Source: JAAXGX01 sp965221595 (GTDB taxonomy: Bacteria; Acidobacteriota; Vicinamibacteria; Vicinamibacterales; UBA8438). Taken from it: a stretch of DNA of 64,000 nucleotides. The notes under the pieces were generated by a model that ran no database searches, was not told where the DNA came from, and saw only the letters and a program-made list of their open reading frames with translations. Shown here piece after piece: positions 56,668 to 64,000 of this stretch (the first letter of the stretch is position 1; every line of letters begins with the position of its first letter). A program made the translations under genes and the position numbers. The stretch is taken from the NCBI GenBank assembly GCA_965221595.1, contig OZ244900.1, forward strand, positions 2,790,001-2,854,000. The letters are read 5' to 3'.

Positions 56668-57938
56668 CGCACCCTCGCGAGGACGAGGGTGACGTCGTCG
56701 TGGGCATCCACGGGGCCGCTCCACTGCCGCAGGGCGTCGAGCACGGCCGCGATGACCGCCTCGAGCGGACGCTCACGGTGGGCGCGCAGCAGCTCGGCAA
56801 GCCGCGCGGCCCCGAACTCCTCGCCGTCGGGCGCCGGCGCCTCCGTGATCCCGTCGGTGAAGAGCGCCAGCAGGTCGCCCGGAGCGAGCGTGCGGGCACC
56901 CGTCGCGTAGGCCGCGCTCTCGAACAAGCCGAAGGGGAAGCCGCCTTCGTCGCAACGCGCCGTTTCGTGCTCCCGGACGAGGATAGCCGGCAGGTGCCCG
57001 GCGTTGGTATAGGCCAGGCGCCGGCTCTCGCGGTCGAAGGTCGCCAGGAACGCCGTCGCGTAACGCGCGGCGGACGACGAGCCGAACACCGCCTCGTTCA
57101 GGTCCGCCGCGAGCGCCCCCGGCGTATCCGCCGTGGGGAAGCGGCTGCGCACCGAGGCCTGCAGACCGGCCATGAGGAGGGCGGCCGAAACGCCCTTGCC
57201 GGACACGTCGGCGATTACCAGCCCGAGCCGGCCGTCACGGTCCTGGAGGTAGTCGTAGTAGTCGCCGCCCACCGCGATGGCCGGCCGACAGATTCCCGCC
57301 AGCTCCAGTTCCGCGACCGGGGGGGCCGTGCGCGGGAGCAGCTCGCGCTGCACCTCGCGGGCCACGCGCAGCTCGCGGTCGAGCGCGTCGCGCTCGCGGA
57401 GAACCCGGTACGACGTTTCGATCTGGCGGCGCATGCGGTCGTACGTGCCGAGCGCAACCGCAACCGCCGCGGCGAGCGCCGCGTTGAACGCCACTAGCAG
57501 CAGCGCCGCGCGGGGCTGCGCCAGCACGTAGAGCGGATCGACGAGGATGACGAGAATCGAGCCGAAAATCGTGCCCGACACCACGATCAACGCGTCGAGC
57601 ACCAGGCGCAGTGCGCCCGGCAGCCCGGCCAGCAGCGGGAACACGAGCCGCGCGGAGATGTACGCGCTGTAACCGACGACCTCGGCGAACAGCACGCTCA
57701 GGCGGAGGACAGGTCCGAACTCGACGCCGGCCCCGAACGCGACGCCGACCGCGAACACGACGCCCACCGCGAACCATGCTGCGGTCCATCCCGCCAGGAA
57801 GTGCCAGCCCGGAGCGGCGACCGGCACCGCCTGGCGGCCGGTGCTCGGGCCCTGCGTCACGGGGTCGGAAGGAGCCACACTCACGAAGGGGATGCGCGGA
57901 GGCGCGGGGCGCTTCCCGCCGCGACTCCAGCGTACCAC
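56664..57938 (-). CDS. Membrane-bound SpoIIE/RsbU-type PP2C phosphatase
   Basis: 424 aa from GTG 57938; GTG 57884 or 57878 are possible shorter starts. Four membrane helices at about 45-165 are followed by a coiled linker (TYDRMRRQIETSYRVLRERD) and the PP2C catalytic domain: VAREVQRELLPR, AIAVGGDYYDYLQ (metal Asp), LVIADVSGKGVSAALLM, LAYTNAGHLPAILV and LLALFTDGITEAPAP. Such enzymes dephosphorylate anti-anti-sigma factors. No STAS or anti-sigma gene is adjacent; instead a kinase with a homologous membrane module follows. Confidence 0.92.
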   Translation of the reverse strand: MVRWSRGGKRPAPPRIPFVSVAPSDPVTQGPSTGRQAVPVAAPGWHFLAGWTAAWFAVGVVFAVGVAFGAGVEFGPVLRLSVLFAEVVGYSAYISARLVFPLLAGLPGALRLVLDALIVVSGTIFGSILVILVDPLYVLAQPRAALLLVAFNAALAAAVAVALGTYDRMRRQIETSYRVLRERDALDRELRVAREVQRELLPRTAPPVAELELAGICRPAIAVGGDYYDYLQDRDGRLGLVIADVSGKGVSAALLMAGLQASVRSRFPTADTPGALAADLNEAVFGSSSAARYATAFLATFDRESRRLAYTNAGHLPAILVREHETARCDEGGFPFGLFESAAYATGARTLAPGDLLALFTDGITEAPAPDGEEFGAARLAELLRAHRERPLEAVIAAVLDALRQWSGPVDAHDDVTLVLARVR

Positions 57939-57961
57939 GAACGGCCGGCAGCCGCGCCCGC

Positions 57962-58282
57962 TCAGCGGCCCGGCGCCTGGTAGTTGACCGTCATCTTCAC
58001 TGCGCCGTCGATCTCCTCGGGCGTCAGCAGCGGGGTCGTCCGGATGTTGAAGGCGCCGCTCGCCGTGGCGACAAGTGCGACGGTGGCGGCCGTCGTGTTG
58101 TCCGGGAGGTCGACGATCAGGTGCACGTCGCCCTCGCCGAAGCCGTAGTAGAACGCCTCGACGCTGCCCCCCAGCGACTTCATCAGCAGGTTCACCGCGG
58201 TGCGCCGCTTCGACCCGCCGTCCTTGAGCAGCCCCTTGACCCCAGTATCCGTGAACGAAGCCTGAATGAGGTACTTCGGCAA
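57962..58282 (-). CDS. GYD-domain protein
   Basis: 106 aa, the full length of the family. PKYLIQASFTDTGVKGLLKD opens it, YYGFGEGDVHLIVDLPD is the centre (G-E-x-D motif) and PEEIDGAVKMTVNYQAPG ends it. GYD proteins are small ferredoxin-fold proteins of unknown function, often dimeric. It is 23 nt upstream of the phosphatase operon on the same strand, so it may be co-transcribed. Confidence 0.85.
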   Translation of the reverse strand: MPKYLIQASFTDTGVKGLLKDGGSKRRTAVNLLMKSLGGSVEAFYYGFGEGDVHLIVDLPDNTTAATVALVATASGAFNIRTTPLLTPEEIDGAVKMTVNYQAPGR

Positions 58283-58383
58283 CTTTCGCCTCCCAGCCGG
58301 CGCACTCCCGACTCTACCCCCCTGCGGCCCCCGCCTGTCAATCGAGCGCGGCCGGAACGCGCCGGCGCGGCGGCTGCGGGTGC

Positions 58384-58389
58384 TACAAT
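58384..58389 (+). promoter_or_regulatory. -10 box (TACAAT) of the TPR gene
   Basis: TACAAT lies 21 nt before ATG 58411. No clear -35 or Shine-Dalgarno sequence is visible. Confidence 0.4.
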
Positions 58390-58410
58390 GAGCGTCCCCG
58401 GATCAGACTG

Positions 58411-60027
58411 ATGACACAGACGAGAGTGGCAGCGACATGCGTCTGGACGTGGTGCGCAGTGCTCGCCGCGCTGGCAATCCCGCATCCGGCCGCGGGCCAG
58501 GTGCCGGCCGAGCCGGCGCTTCCCGAGAGCTTCGACGAGCCCATCCCGCTCTATACGTCGTCGCTCGGCACCTTCACCCGCCCCATCTCTTCGACCAGCA
58601 CGAAGGCCCAACAGTACTTCGATCAGGGCTTTCAGCTCATGTACGCGTTCGCCAAGGAGGACGCGGCCCGCTCCTTCCGCGAGGCGCAGAAACACGATCC
58701 GGACTGCGCCATCTGCTACTGGGGTGAAGCATGGGCATGGGGCTCGTACCTGAACGGACCCATGCGCCCGGACGAGGCGCCACGAGCATACGCCGCCGTC
58801 CAGAAGGCACTGGCACTCGCGGCGGCGCACGCCAGCGCCAAGGAGCGGGACTTCATCGACGCCCTGGCGGTGCGCTACGTCGCGGACTTCGATCCGGATA
58901 CGCGGGTCGAGCAGGATCGTGCGTACGCCGCAGCGATGCGCCGCGTCGCCGAACGTCATCCCGACGATCTGGATGCCGCCACGCTGTACGCCGACGCGCT
59001 GTTCCTGCTGGAGCCGCGCCGCGGGACGCGCGACCTCGACGATCCGAACGTCCAGCGCCTGCACGGCGTCCTCGAAGCGATTCTGGCGGTCGACATCCGT
59101 CATCCGGGCGCCTGCCACCTGTACGTCCATGCCACCGAGTCCACGGTCCGGCCCGAGAAGGCCGAACCCTGCACCGAGTATCTGGGCAACTCCATCCCGG
59201 GGGCCAGCCACATCAACCACATGCCGTCGCATACGTGGAACGAGATCGGCCGCTGGGGCGACTCGGTGCGCGCGAACCTCCAGGCTTGGCACTCCGACCA
59301 GAAGGCGGCGAGCGGCGAGGGACTGGCGATCTATCCCTCCCACAACCTCCACATGCTGCTCTTCGCGGCCTCGATGGACGGCCAGGGCGCCATCGCCATC
59401 CAGGCCGGCAGGGACTACGCGAAGTTGACCGGCGACACGCTGTACCACGTCCTCACGCTGCTGCGCTTCGGCCGCTTCGACGAGATTGCGGCCGTAACGG
59501 CGCGCCCCGAGAAGGAGGTGTCGGCGGGCCTGTGGGACTTCGCCCAGGGCTACGCGCACCTGCGTCGCGGCGAGGCCGGGTTCGCCCGCGCCTATCTCGA
59601 GCGCGTCCGGGGCATCGCCGCGACGACGGACCAGCGTCTGCGCTTCCATCCGGGTGCGAGCATCCTCGACATCGTCGCCGCGATCCTCGAGGGTGAGATC
59701 CTGCTCAGCGGCGGCGACCGGGACGGCGCCATCGCCGCGTTCGAGCACGCGGTGGCCGTCGAGGACGGACTGATGTACGACGAACCCGAACCGCTGCCGT
59801 TCGCGGCGCGGCACTGGCTGGGCGCGGCCCTGCTGGAAGCCGGCCGCCACGCGGACGCGGCGCGCGTCTACCGCGACGACCTCGCGGACCATCCGCACAA
59901 CGGCTGGTCGCTCTTCGGCCTGCAGACCGCCCTCGCGGCACAGGACCGTTCGTCGGCCGCGGTCGACGACGATCTCGCCGCGAGCTGGGCGCGGGCCGAC
60001 ACCTGGCTGCGCGCGTCGCGCTTCTGA
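58411..60027 (+). CDS. Exported TPR-repeat protein
   Basis: 538 aa with a signal peptide (1-30). AQQYFDQGFQLMYAFAKEDA begins a tetratricopeptide array (QKHDPDCAICYWGEAWAWGS; RVAERHPDDLDAATLYADAL), and later repeats include AIAAFEHAVAVEDGLMYDEP and DAARVYRDDLADHPHNGWSLF. HPGACHLYVHATE and HINHMPSHTWNEIGRW are His-rich blocks conserved in this large family, possibly metal-binding. Function unknown. It precedes the osmolyte transporter genes by 39 nt but is probably unrelated in function. Confidence 0.83.
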   Translation: MTQTRVAATCVWTWCAVLAALAIPHPAAGQVPAEPALPESFDEPIPLYTSSLGTFTRPISSTSTKAQQYFDQGFQLMYAFAKEDAARSFREAQKHDPDCAICYWGEAWAWGSYLNGPMRPDEAPRAYAAVQKALALAAAHASAKERDFIDALAVRYVADFDPDTRVEQDRAYAAAMRRVAERHPDDLDAATLYADALFLLEPRRGTRDLDDPNVQRLHGVLEAILAVDIRHPGACHLYVHATESTVRPEKAEPCTEYLGNSIPGASHINHMPSHTWNEIGRWGDSVRANLQAWHSDQKAASGEGLAIYPSHNLHMLLFAASMDGQGAIAIQAGRDYAKLTGDTLYHVLTLLRFGRFDEIAAVTARPEKEVSAGLWDFAQGYAHLRRGEAGFARAYLERVRGIAATTDQRLRFHPGASILDIVAAILEGEILLSGGDRDGAIAAFEHAVAVEDGLMYDEPEPLPFAARHWLGAALLEAGRHADAARVYRDDLADHPHNGWSLFGLQTALAAQDRSSAAVDDDLAASWARADTWLRASRF

Positions 60028-60066
60028 CCGTCGGCCGCGGCACACGCGGCGCCGGAACCCGGGCGG

Positions 60067-60834
60067 ATGATCCAGCTCGACCACCTCACCAAGCGCTACG
60101 GGCCGGATGCGGTCGTGCGTGATCTCACGCTCACGGTCGGCGACGGCGAGCTGTTGATCGTGCTGGGCGGCTCGGGCTGCGGCAAGACGACGACGCTAAA
60201 GATGATCAACCGGCTCGTGGAGCCGACGTCGGGTACGGTCCGGCTCGGCGGCACCGATACCTCGACCATGCCGCCGCACGAGCTGCGGCGGCGGATCGGC
60301 TACGTGTTCCAGCAGGTGGGGCTGTTCCCCCACATGACGGTCGCGGAGAACGTGGCCGTTACGCCGTCGCTGCTGGGCTGGAGTGCCGCGCGCACGCGGG
60401 CCCGCATCGACGAGCTGCTCGCACTCGTGGAGCTCGAGCCGTCGCTGGTGCGCGACCGGCGCCCGAGCGAGCTGTCCGGGGGGCAGCAGCAGCGGGTGGG
60501 CGTCGCTCGGGCCCTGGCGGCCCGGCCGGCGGTCATGCTGCTCGACGAGCCGTTCGGGGCGCTCGACCCGCTCACGCGGGAACGCCTGCAGGAGTCGTTC
60601 CGGCGCATCCGCCGCGAGACCGGGCTGACCGCCGTGTTCGTCACGCACGACATGGCGGAGGCGCTGATGCTCGGCGACCGCATCGCGGTGATGCACGCGG
60701 GTCGGCTGGAGCAGGTCGGCACCCCCCGCGATCTCCTGAACCGGCCTGCCTCGCCGTACGTGCGCGAGCTGATGGACACGCCGCGGCGGCAGGCAGCCGC
60801 CGTCGAGCGCCTGTCCGGCGAGCCGACCACGTGA
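60067..60834 (+). CDS. OpuC/ProV-type ABC transporter ATP-binding protein
   Basis: 255 aa. Walker A GGSGCGKTTTLKMI, Q-loop YVFQQVGLFPHMTVAENV, signature SELSGGQQQRVGVARALA, Walker B VMLLDEPFGALDPLT and switch VFVTHDMAEALML. The NRLVEPTSGTV and FQQVGLFPH contexts are those of quaternary-amine (glycine betaine/choline/carnitine) importers. It lacks the C-terminal CBS domains of OpuCA/ProV. The stop overlaps the permease start by 4 nt. Confidence 0.92.
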   Translation: MIQLDHLTKRYGPDAVVRDLTLTVGDGELLIVLGGSGCGKTTTLKMINRLVEPTSGTVRLGGTDTSTMPPHELRRRIGYVFQQVGLFPHMTVAENVAVTPSLLGWSAARTRARIDELLALVELEPSLVRDRRPSELSGGQQQRVGVARALAARPAVMLLDEPFGALDPLTRERLQESFRRIRRETGLTAVFVTHDMAEALMLGDRIAVMHAGRLEQVGTPRDLLNRPASPYVRELMDTPRRQAAAVERLSGEPTT

Positions 60835-62348
60835 GCGAGCAACTGGCCCTGCTGCCGGAGTACCTCACCGCGCATCTGCAGCTGACCCTGATCGCGCTGC
60901 TGCTGAGTGCCGCCATAGCCCTGCCGCTCGGCATCGCCGCCACGCGGGTGCGGCGGCTCGAGCCGCCGGCACTGGCTGTGGCCGGCGTCATCCAGACCGT
61001 GCCGGGTCTGGCCCTGCTGGCGTTGATGGTTCCGGTGCTGGCGGCCGTGGACCTGCAGAGCATCGGCTTTCTGCCCGCCATCTGCGGCCTGACGCTGTAC
61101 GGCGTGTTCCCCATCCTGCGGAACACCGTCACCGGCATCAGCGGCGTGAATCGGGTCTACAAGGAGGCGGCCCGCGGCGTCGGGATGACGCCGCTGCAGC
61201 AGCTCGCGCGCGTGGAGCTGCCGCTCGCCATGCCGGTGCTCGTGGCCGGGCTGCGCACCGCCACGGTCTGGCTGGTCGGGATGGCCACGTTGTCGACGCC
61301 CGTGGGCGCCACGAGCCTGGGCAACTACATCTTCAGCGGGCTGCAGATACGCAACTACGTCGCGGTCATCGTCGGTTGCGTGGCCGCGGGCGGCCTCGCG
61401 CTCCTGCTCGACGGGCTGGTCCGGGCCGTCGAGGACGGGCTGGCCCGCCGGCGGCGGAGGCAGGTGGCGGCGGCCTTGAGCCTGGCCGTGCTCCTGTACG
61501 GCTACGCCGGCATCACCCTGGTGGCCGCGCACCTCGACGATCGCGAACGCCCGGTGACCATCGGCTCGAAGCCGTTCACCGAACAGTACATCCTCAGCGC
61601 GGCGATCGCGCGCCTGGTGGAACGCGAGACCGGCCGCCCGACCGCGCTGGTGCAGTCGCTCGGATCGACTGTCGCTTTCGACGCGCTCACGGCCGGCGAG
61701 ATCGATCTCCTGGTCGACTACTCGGGAACCGTCTGGGTCAACCAGATGCAGGGCGGCGACTCGTTTCCGGGCCGCGCGGCGCTGAACGAGCGCATCCGCC
61801 GCTTCCTCGGCGAGCGGCACGGCGTGACGCTCGCCGCGCGGCTCGGATTCGAGAACACCTACGCGCTCGCCGTCCGCGGCGGCGACGTCGCCCGCCACGG
61901 TCTGGCGACCATCAGCGACCTCGCGCCGCTCGCGCCACGGTTCGTCTTCGGCGGCGACTTCGAGTTCTTCGCCCGGCCCGAATGGGCGTCTGTGCGAGAC
62001 AGCTACGGACTCACCTTCCGCGAACTCCGGTCGATGGATGCGTCGCTGATGTACCAGGCGGTCGCGGCGGGCAACGTCGACGTGATCAGCGCCTACAGCA
62101 CCGACGGCCGGATTGCCGCGTACGACCTCGTGGTGCTCGAGGACAATCGCGGCGCCATCCCGCCCTACGACGCGCTCGTGCTGGCCGGCGCCCGGCTCAA
62201 CGCCGCCGCGCCGGACGTCGTCGCGGCCGTGGCCCGTCTGGAGGGCGCCATCAGCGCCGACCGGATGCGCACGATGAACTTCGCCGTGGACGAGTCCGGC
62301 GAGCACCCGTCCCGCGTCGCCGAGCGCTTCGTCCGGACGCTGCCGTGA
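60831..62348 (+). CDS. OpuC-type permease fused to its substrate-binding domain
   Basis: 505 aa from GTG 60831. Residues 10-205 are a BPD-type permease with six helices (the EAA-like loop is KEAARGVGMTPLQQLARVEL; TLSTPVGATSLGNYIFSG). After a further helix (210-230), residues 235-505 form an OpuAC-type binding domain (TIGSKPFTEQYILSAAIARL, LVDYSGTVWVNQM, ISAYSTDGRIAAYDLVVLED). The fusion tethers the binding protein to the membrane. It should import betaine-like compatible solutes with the preceding ATPase. Confidence 0.93.
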   Translation: MSEQLALLPEYLTAHLQLTLIALLLSAAIALPLGIAATRVRRLEPPALAVAGVIQTVPGLALLALMVPVLAAVDLQSIGFLPAICGLTLYGVFPILRNTVTGISGVNRVYKEAARGVGMTPLQQLARVELPLAMPVLVAGLRTATVWLVGMATLSTPVGATSLGNYIFSGLQIRNYVAVIVGCVAAGGLALLLDGLVRAVEDGLARRRRRQVAAALSLAVLLYGYAGITLVAAHLDDRERPVTIGSKPFTEQYILSAAIARLVERETGRPTALVQSLGSTVAFDALTAGEIDLLVDYSGTVWVNQMQGGDSFPGRAALNERIRRFLGERHGVTLAARLGFENTYALAVRGGDVARHGLATISDLAPLAPRFVFGGDFEFFARPEWASVRDSYGLTFRELRSMDASLMYQAVAAGNVDVISAYSTDGRIAAYDLVVLEDNRGAIPPYDALVLAGARLNAAAPDVVAAVARLEGAISADRMRTMNFAVDESGEHPSRVAERFVRTLP

Positions 62349-62376
62349 CGGCCAGTCGGGCACCCGCGGCTGTCAA

Positions 62377-63450
62377 TCAGGGCGTTCCGCCGGCGGCGGG
62401 CGTCGGGGGCGGGAGGGTCCGGGGGTTCGCGTCGAGCATGACCGCCACCCAGCGGAACTCCCTCGTGTTCTCGAGCGCGATCTTGACCACCATCGTGAGG
62501 GGCACGGAGAACAGCATGCCGATCGGCCCCCACACCCAGCCCCAGAAGACCAGCGAGACGAACACCACGAGCGCCGACAGCCCGAGCCGCCGCCCCATCA
62601 GCGTCGGCTCCACGAGATTGCCGAAGACGACGTTGATGGCGAGGTAGCCCAGCGCCACCACGCCGGCGCGGCCGAGGCCGAACTGCAACGCGGCCAGCAC
62701 CACCGCCGGCAGCGCCGCGATGACCGACCCGAGGGTCGGAATGAAGTTGAGGAAGAAGGCCAGCAAACCCAGCAGCAGGGCGAAGTCGAGCCCCAGCAGC
62801 GCCGCCCACGCGCCCAGCAGCAGGCCGGTGGCTGCGCTGATCGTCGACTTGATGACCAGATAGCGCTGGACCTGCTGCGTCATCCGCTGCAGCGGCAGGA
62901 ACTGGGTCCCCTCGCCGAACGCCGCCCGCAGCTTCGTGCTGAACCCGACCGCCTCCATGAGGATGAAGGCCACGGTGAGCAGTACCAGGAAGGTGTTGGA
63001 AGCGAACGACGTGATGGCGCCGAGCGTTCCGCCCAGCAAGTCGAATACGCCGCTGACCGGCAGCAGGTCGAGCGCGCGCCAGTCCTGCACCGGGAGGCCG
63101 GTGCGGCTCACCAGACCCAGGCTCGATTCGAGGAGCGACTGCAGACGCGCCTGATAGCGCGGTGCCGCGGCACCGAACTCGTTGACGGAGCCGCCGACGA
63201 TGAGTCCGAACACGCCGACGACGCCCACGGCCGCCAGAATCGTGCACAGCGCGGCCAGGGGCCGCGGCACGTACCAGCGTTGGAGCCACCCCATCAGCGG
63301 CGCGCTGACGACGGCCAGGAAAGCCGCAACCAGGAACGGCAGGACGAGCTCGGCGGCGGCGCGCAGTCCGGCGACAACCACCACGAGGCAGGCAGCCGCC
63401 ACGAGAAAGCGCATGCCGGCGCCGCTGTGGGATTGGTGCTGGTCGCTCAT
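62377..63450 (-). CDS. AI-2E family transporter (PerM/TqsA-like)
   Basis: 357 aa from ATG 63450, overlapping the egtD stop by 4 nt. Seven or eight membrane segments; family motifs GLLLGAWAALLGLDFALLLGL, AFFLNFIPTLGSVIAALPAV and INVVFGNLVEPTLMGRRLGL near the C-terminus are diagnostic. Members export AI-2 or, in some branches, act as Na+/H+ antiporters; which applies here cannot be told. The C-terminus is Pro-rich. Confidence 0.92.
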   Translation of the reverse strand: MSDQHQSHSGAGMRFLVAAACLVVVVAGLRAAAELVLPFLVAAFLAVVSAPLMGWLQRWYVPRPLAALCTILAAVGVVGVFGLIVGGSVNEFGAAAPRYQARLQSLLESSLGLVSRTGLPVQDWRALDLLPVSGVFDLLGGTLGAITSFASNTFLVLLTVAFILMEAVGFSTKLRAAFGEGTQFLPLQRMTQQVQRYLVIKSTISAATGLLLGAWAALLGLDFALLLGLLAFFLNFIPTLGSVIAALPAVVLAALQFGLGRAGVVALGYLAINVVFGNLVEPTLMGRRLGLSALVVFVSLVFWGWVWGPIGMLFSVPLTMVVKIALENTREFRWVAVMLDANPRTLPPPTPAAGGTP

Positions 63451-64000
63451 CGTTCGCGCTCGAACAGCGACAGCGCGAACTGCGATTCCGGCTCTATCCA
63501 CTGCGCGCGTCGCGCGAAGCCTGCACGCGCGCCCAGGGCGACGACGTCTTCCGGCTCGTACTTGTAGACGCTCTCGGTCCAGATCCGCTCGCCCTCGGCG
63601 ATGTCGACGCAGCAGCCTGCGCCTCGAATGCAGACGAGCTGGTCGGCGCGGCTCTCGAGGTGGACCTCGATGCGCGAGGCGGCAGCATTCCACACGACGC
63701 AGTGCTCGAACAGGTCCGGATCGAAGTCGGCGTCCAGCTCGCGGTTCAAGCGCACCAGCAGGTTCTTGTTGAAGGCCGCGGTGACGCCCAGCGGATCGTC
63801 GTAGGCTGCCACCAGCGCCGCCTCGGGCTTGACGAGGTCGGCACCGAGCAGCAGCCGGTCACCCGGCCGGCACCGGCTCCGTATCTCGTGCAGGAACCGG
63901 TCAGCCTCCTCGGGCGCGAGATTGCCGATGTTCGAGCCGAGGAACAGCACGAGCGCGCCGGCGGCGCCGGGGGGCCGCTGCAACGCCGCCTCCAAACCCG
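63447..64000 (-). CDS. EgtD-like L-histidine N(alpha)-methyltransferase, C-terminal part
   Basis: The gene continues beyond the window; the frame is open through 64000, so the TTG at 63995 is not taken as the start. The visible 184 residues match the EgtD/DUF2260 end: LVLFLGSNIGNLAPEEADRF (SAM-binding), LLLGADLVKPEAALVAAYDD, GVTAAFNKNLLVRLNRELDA and ERIWTESVYKYEPEDVVAL. The enzyme makes hercynine from histidine and S-adenosylmethionine, the first step of ergothioneine synthesis; an EgtB partner is expected upstream. Confidence 0.9.
   Translation of the reverse strand, partial: GLEAALQRPPGAAGALVLFLGSNIGNLAPEEADRFLHEIRSRCRPGDRLLLGADLVKPEAALVAAYDDPLGVTAAFNKNLLVRLNRELDADFDPDLFEHCVVWNAAASRIEVHLESRADQLVCIRGAGCCVDIAEGERIWTESVYKYEPEDVVALGARAGFARRAQWIEPESQFALSLFERER

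Overview
The window is GC-rich chromosomal DNA from a free-living or host-associated Gram-negative bacterium. The gene set fits Acidobacteriota of the Vicinamibacteria type: many exported PQQ/beta-propeller proteins, CocE and SMP-30 hydrolases, a copper monooxygenase fused to a cytochrome-c segment, a non-E. coli type lexA-imuA-imuB-dnaE2 cassette, and a secreted protein family marked by PDLQGxW and YACHEGNY. That assignment is inference; no rRNA or marker gene is present. Genes are dense, often overlap by 4 nt (ATGA/GTGA), and about half of the products begin with an export signal.

Layout. 1-3.6 kb: end of a PQQ-propeller gene, then divergent Ku and LigD (non-homologous end joining). 3.6-6.3 kb: PHP metallohydrolase coupled to a NodB-type deacetylase. 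6.5-11.5 kb: a hendecad-repeat coiled-coil protein, two Arg tRNAs, and an AbiEi/AbiEii toxin-antitoxin pair lying between two truncated copies of one IS3-family element. 11.4-16 kb: a Fur/PerR-type regulator, katG and a glycosyltransferase in one operon, and tRNA-Lys. 16-20 kb: FetB-like permease, serine hydrolase and an exported HpcH/HpaI-like aldolase. 20.2-26.3 kb: lexA-imuA-imuB-dnaE2 SOS mutagenesis operon.

26-46 kb is an exported oxidation/hydrolysis region. It holds a PHM-like copper monooxygenase, a PAL-like NHL propeller, three PQQ-propeller proteins (two of the dehydrogenase type), an SMP-30 lactonase, CocE and Abhydrolase-10-type hydrolases, an SRPBCC-Rieske protein with a threonine aldolase, and three of the four members of the YACHEGNY family, each heading or sitting inside a different operon. 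A VapBC-like pair with an intact antitoxin and a decayed PIN toxin interrupts it.

46-52 kb is accessory: a HEPN/nucleotidyltransferase pair whose nucleotidyltransferase has an internal TAG near its end, a DUF222-HNH nuclease containing a 26-bp perfect palindrome, a frameshifted EcsC gene and a GIY-YIG protein. 52-64 kb returns to core-like genes: rhodanese, the fourth YACHEGNY member, a bactofilin-like membrane protein, a three-gene signalling operon (PP2C phosphatase, LytS-type kinase, LytTR regulator) whose phosphatase and kinase share a homologous membrane module, a GYD protein, a TPR protein, an OpuC-type osmolyte transporter with fused permease and binding protein, an AI-2E family permease and the C-terminal part of EgtD.

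Several genes have a -10-like hexamer only 6-7 nt upstream of the start codon, which predicts leaderless mRNAs beside ordinary Shine-Dalgarno genes.
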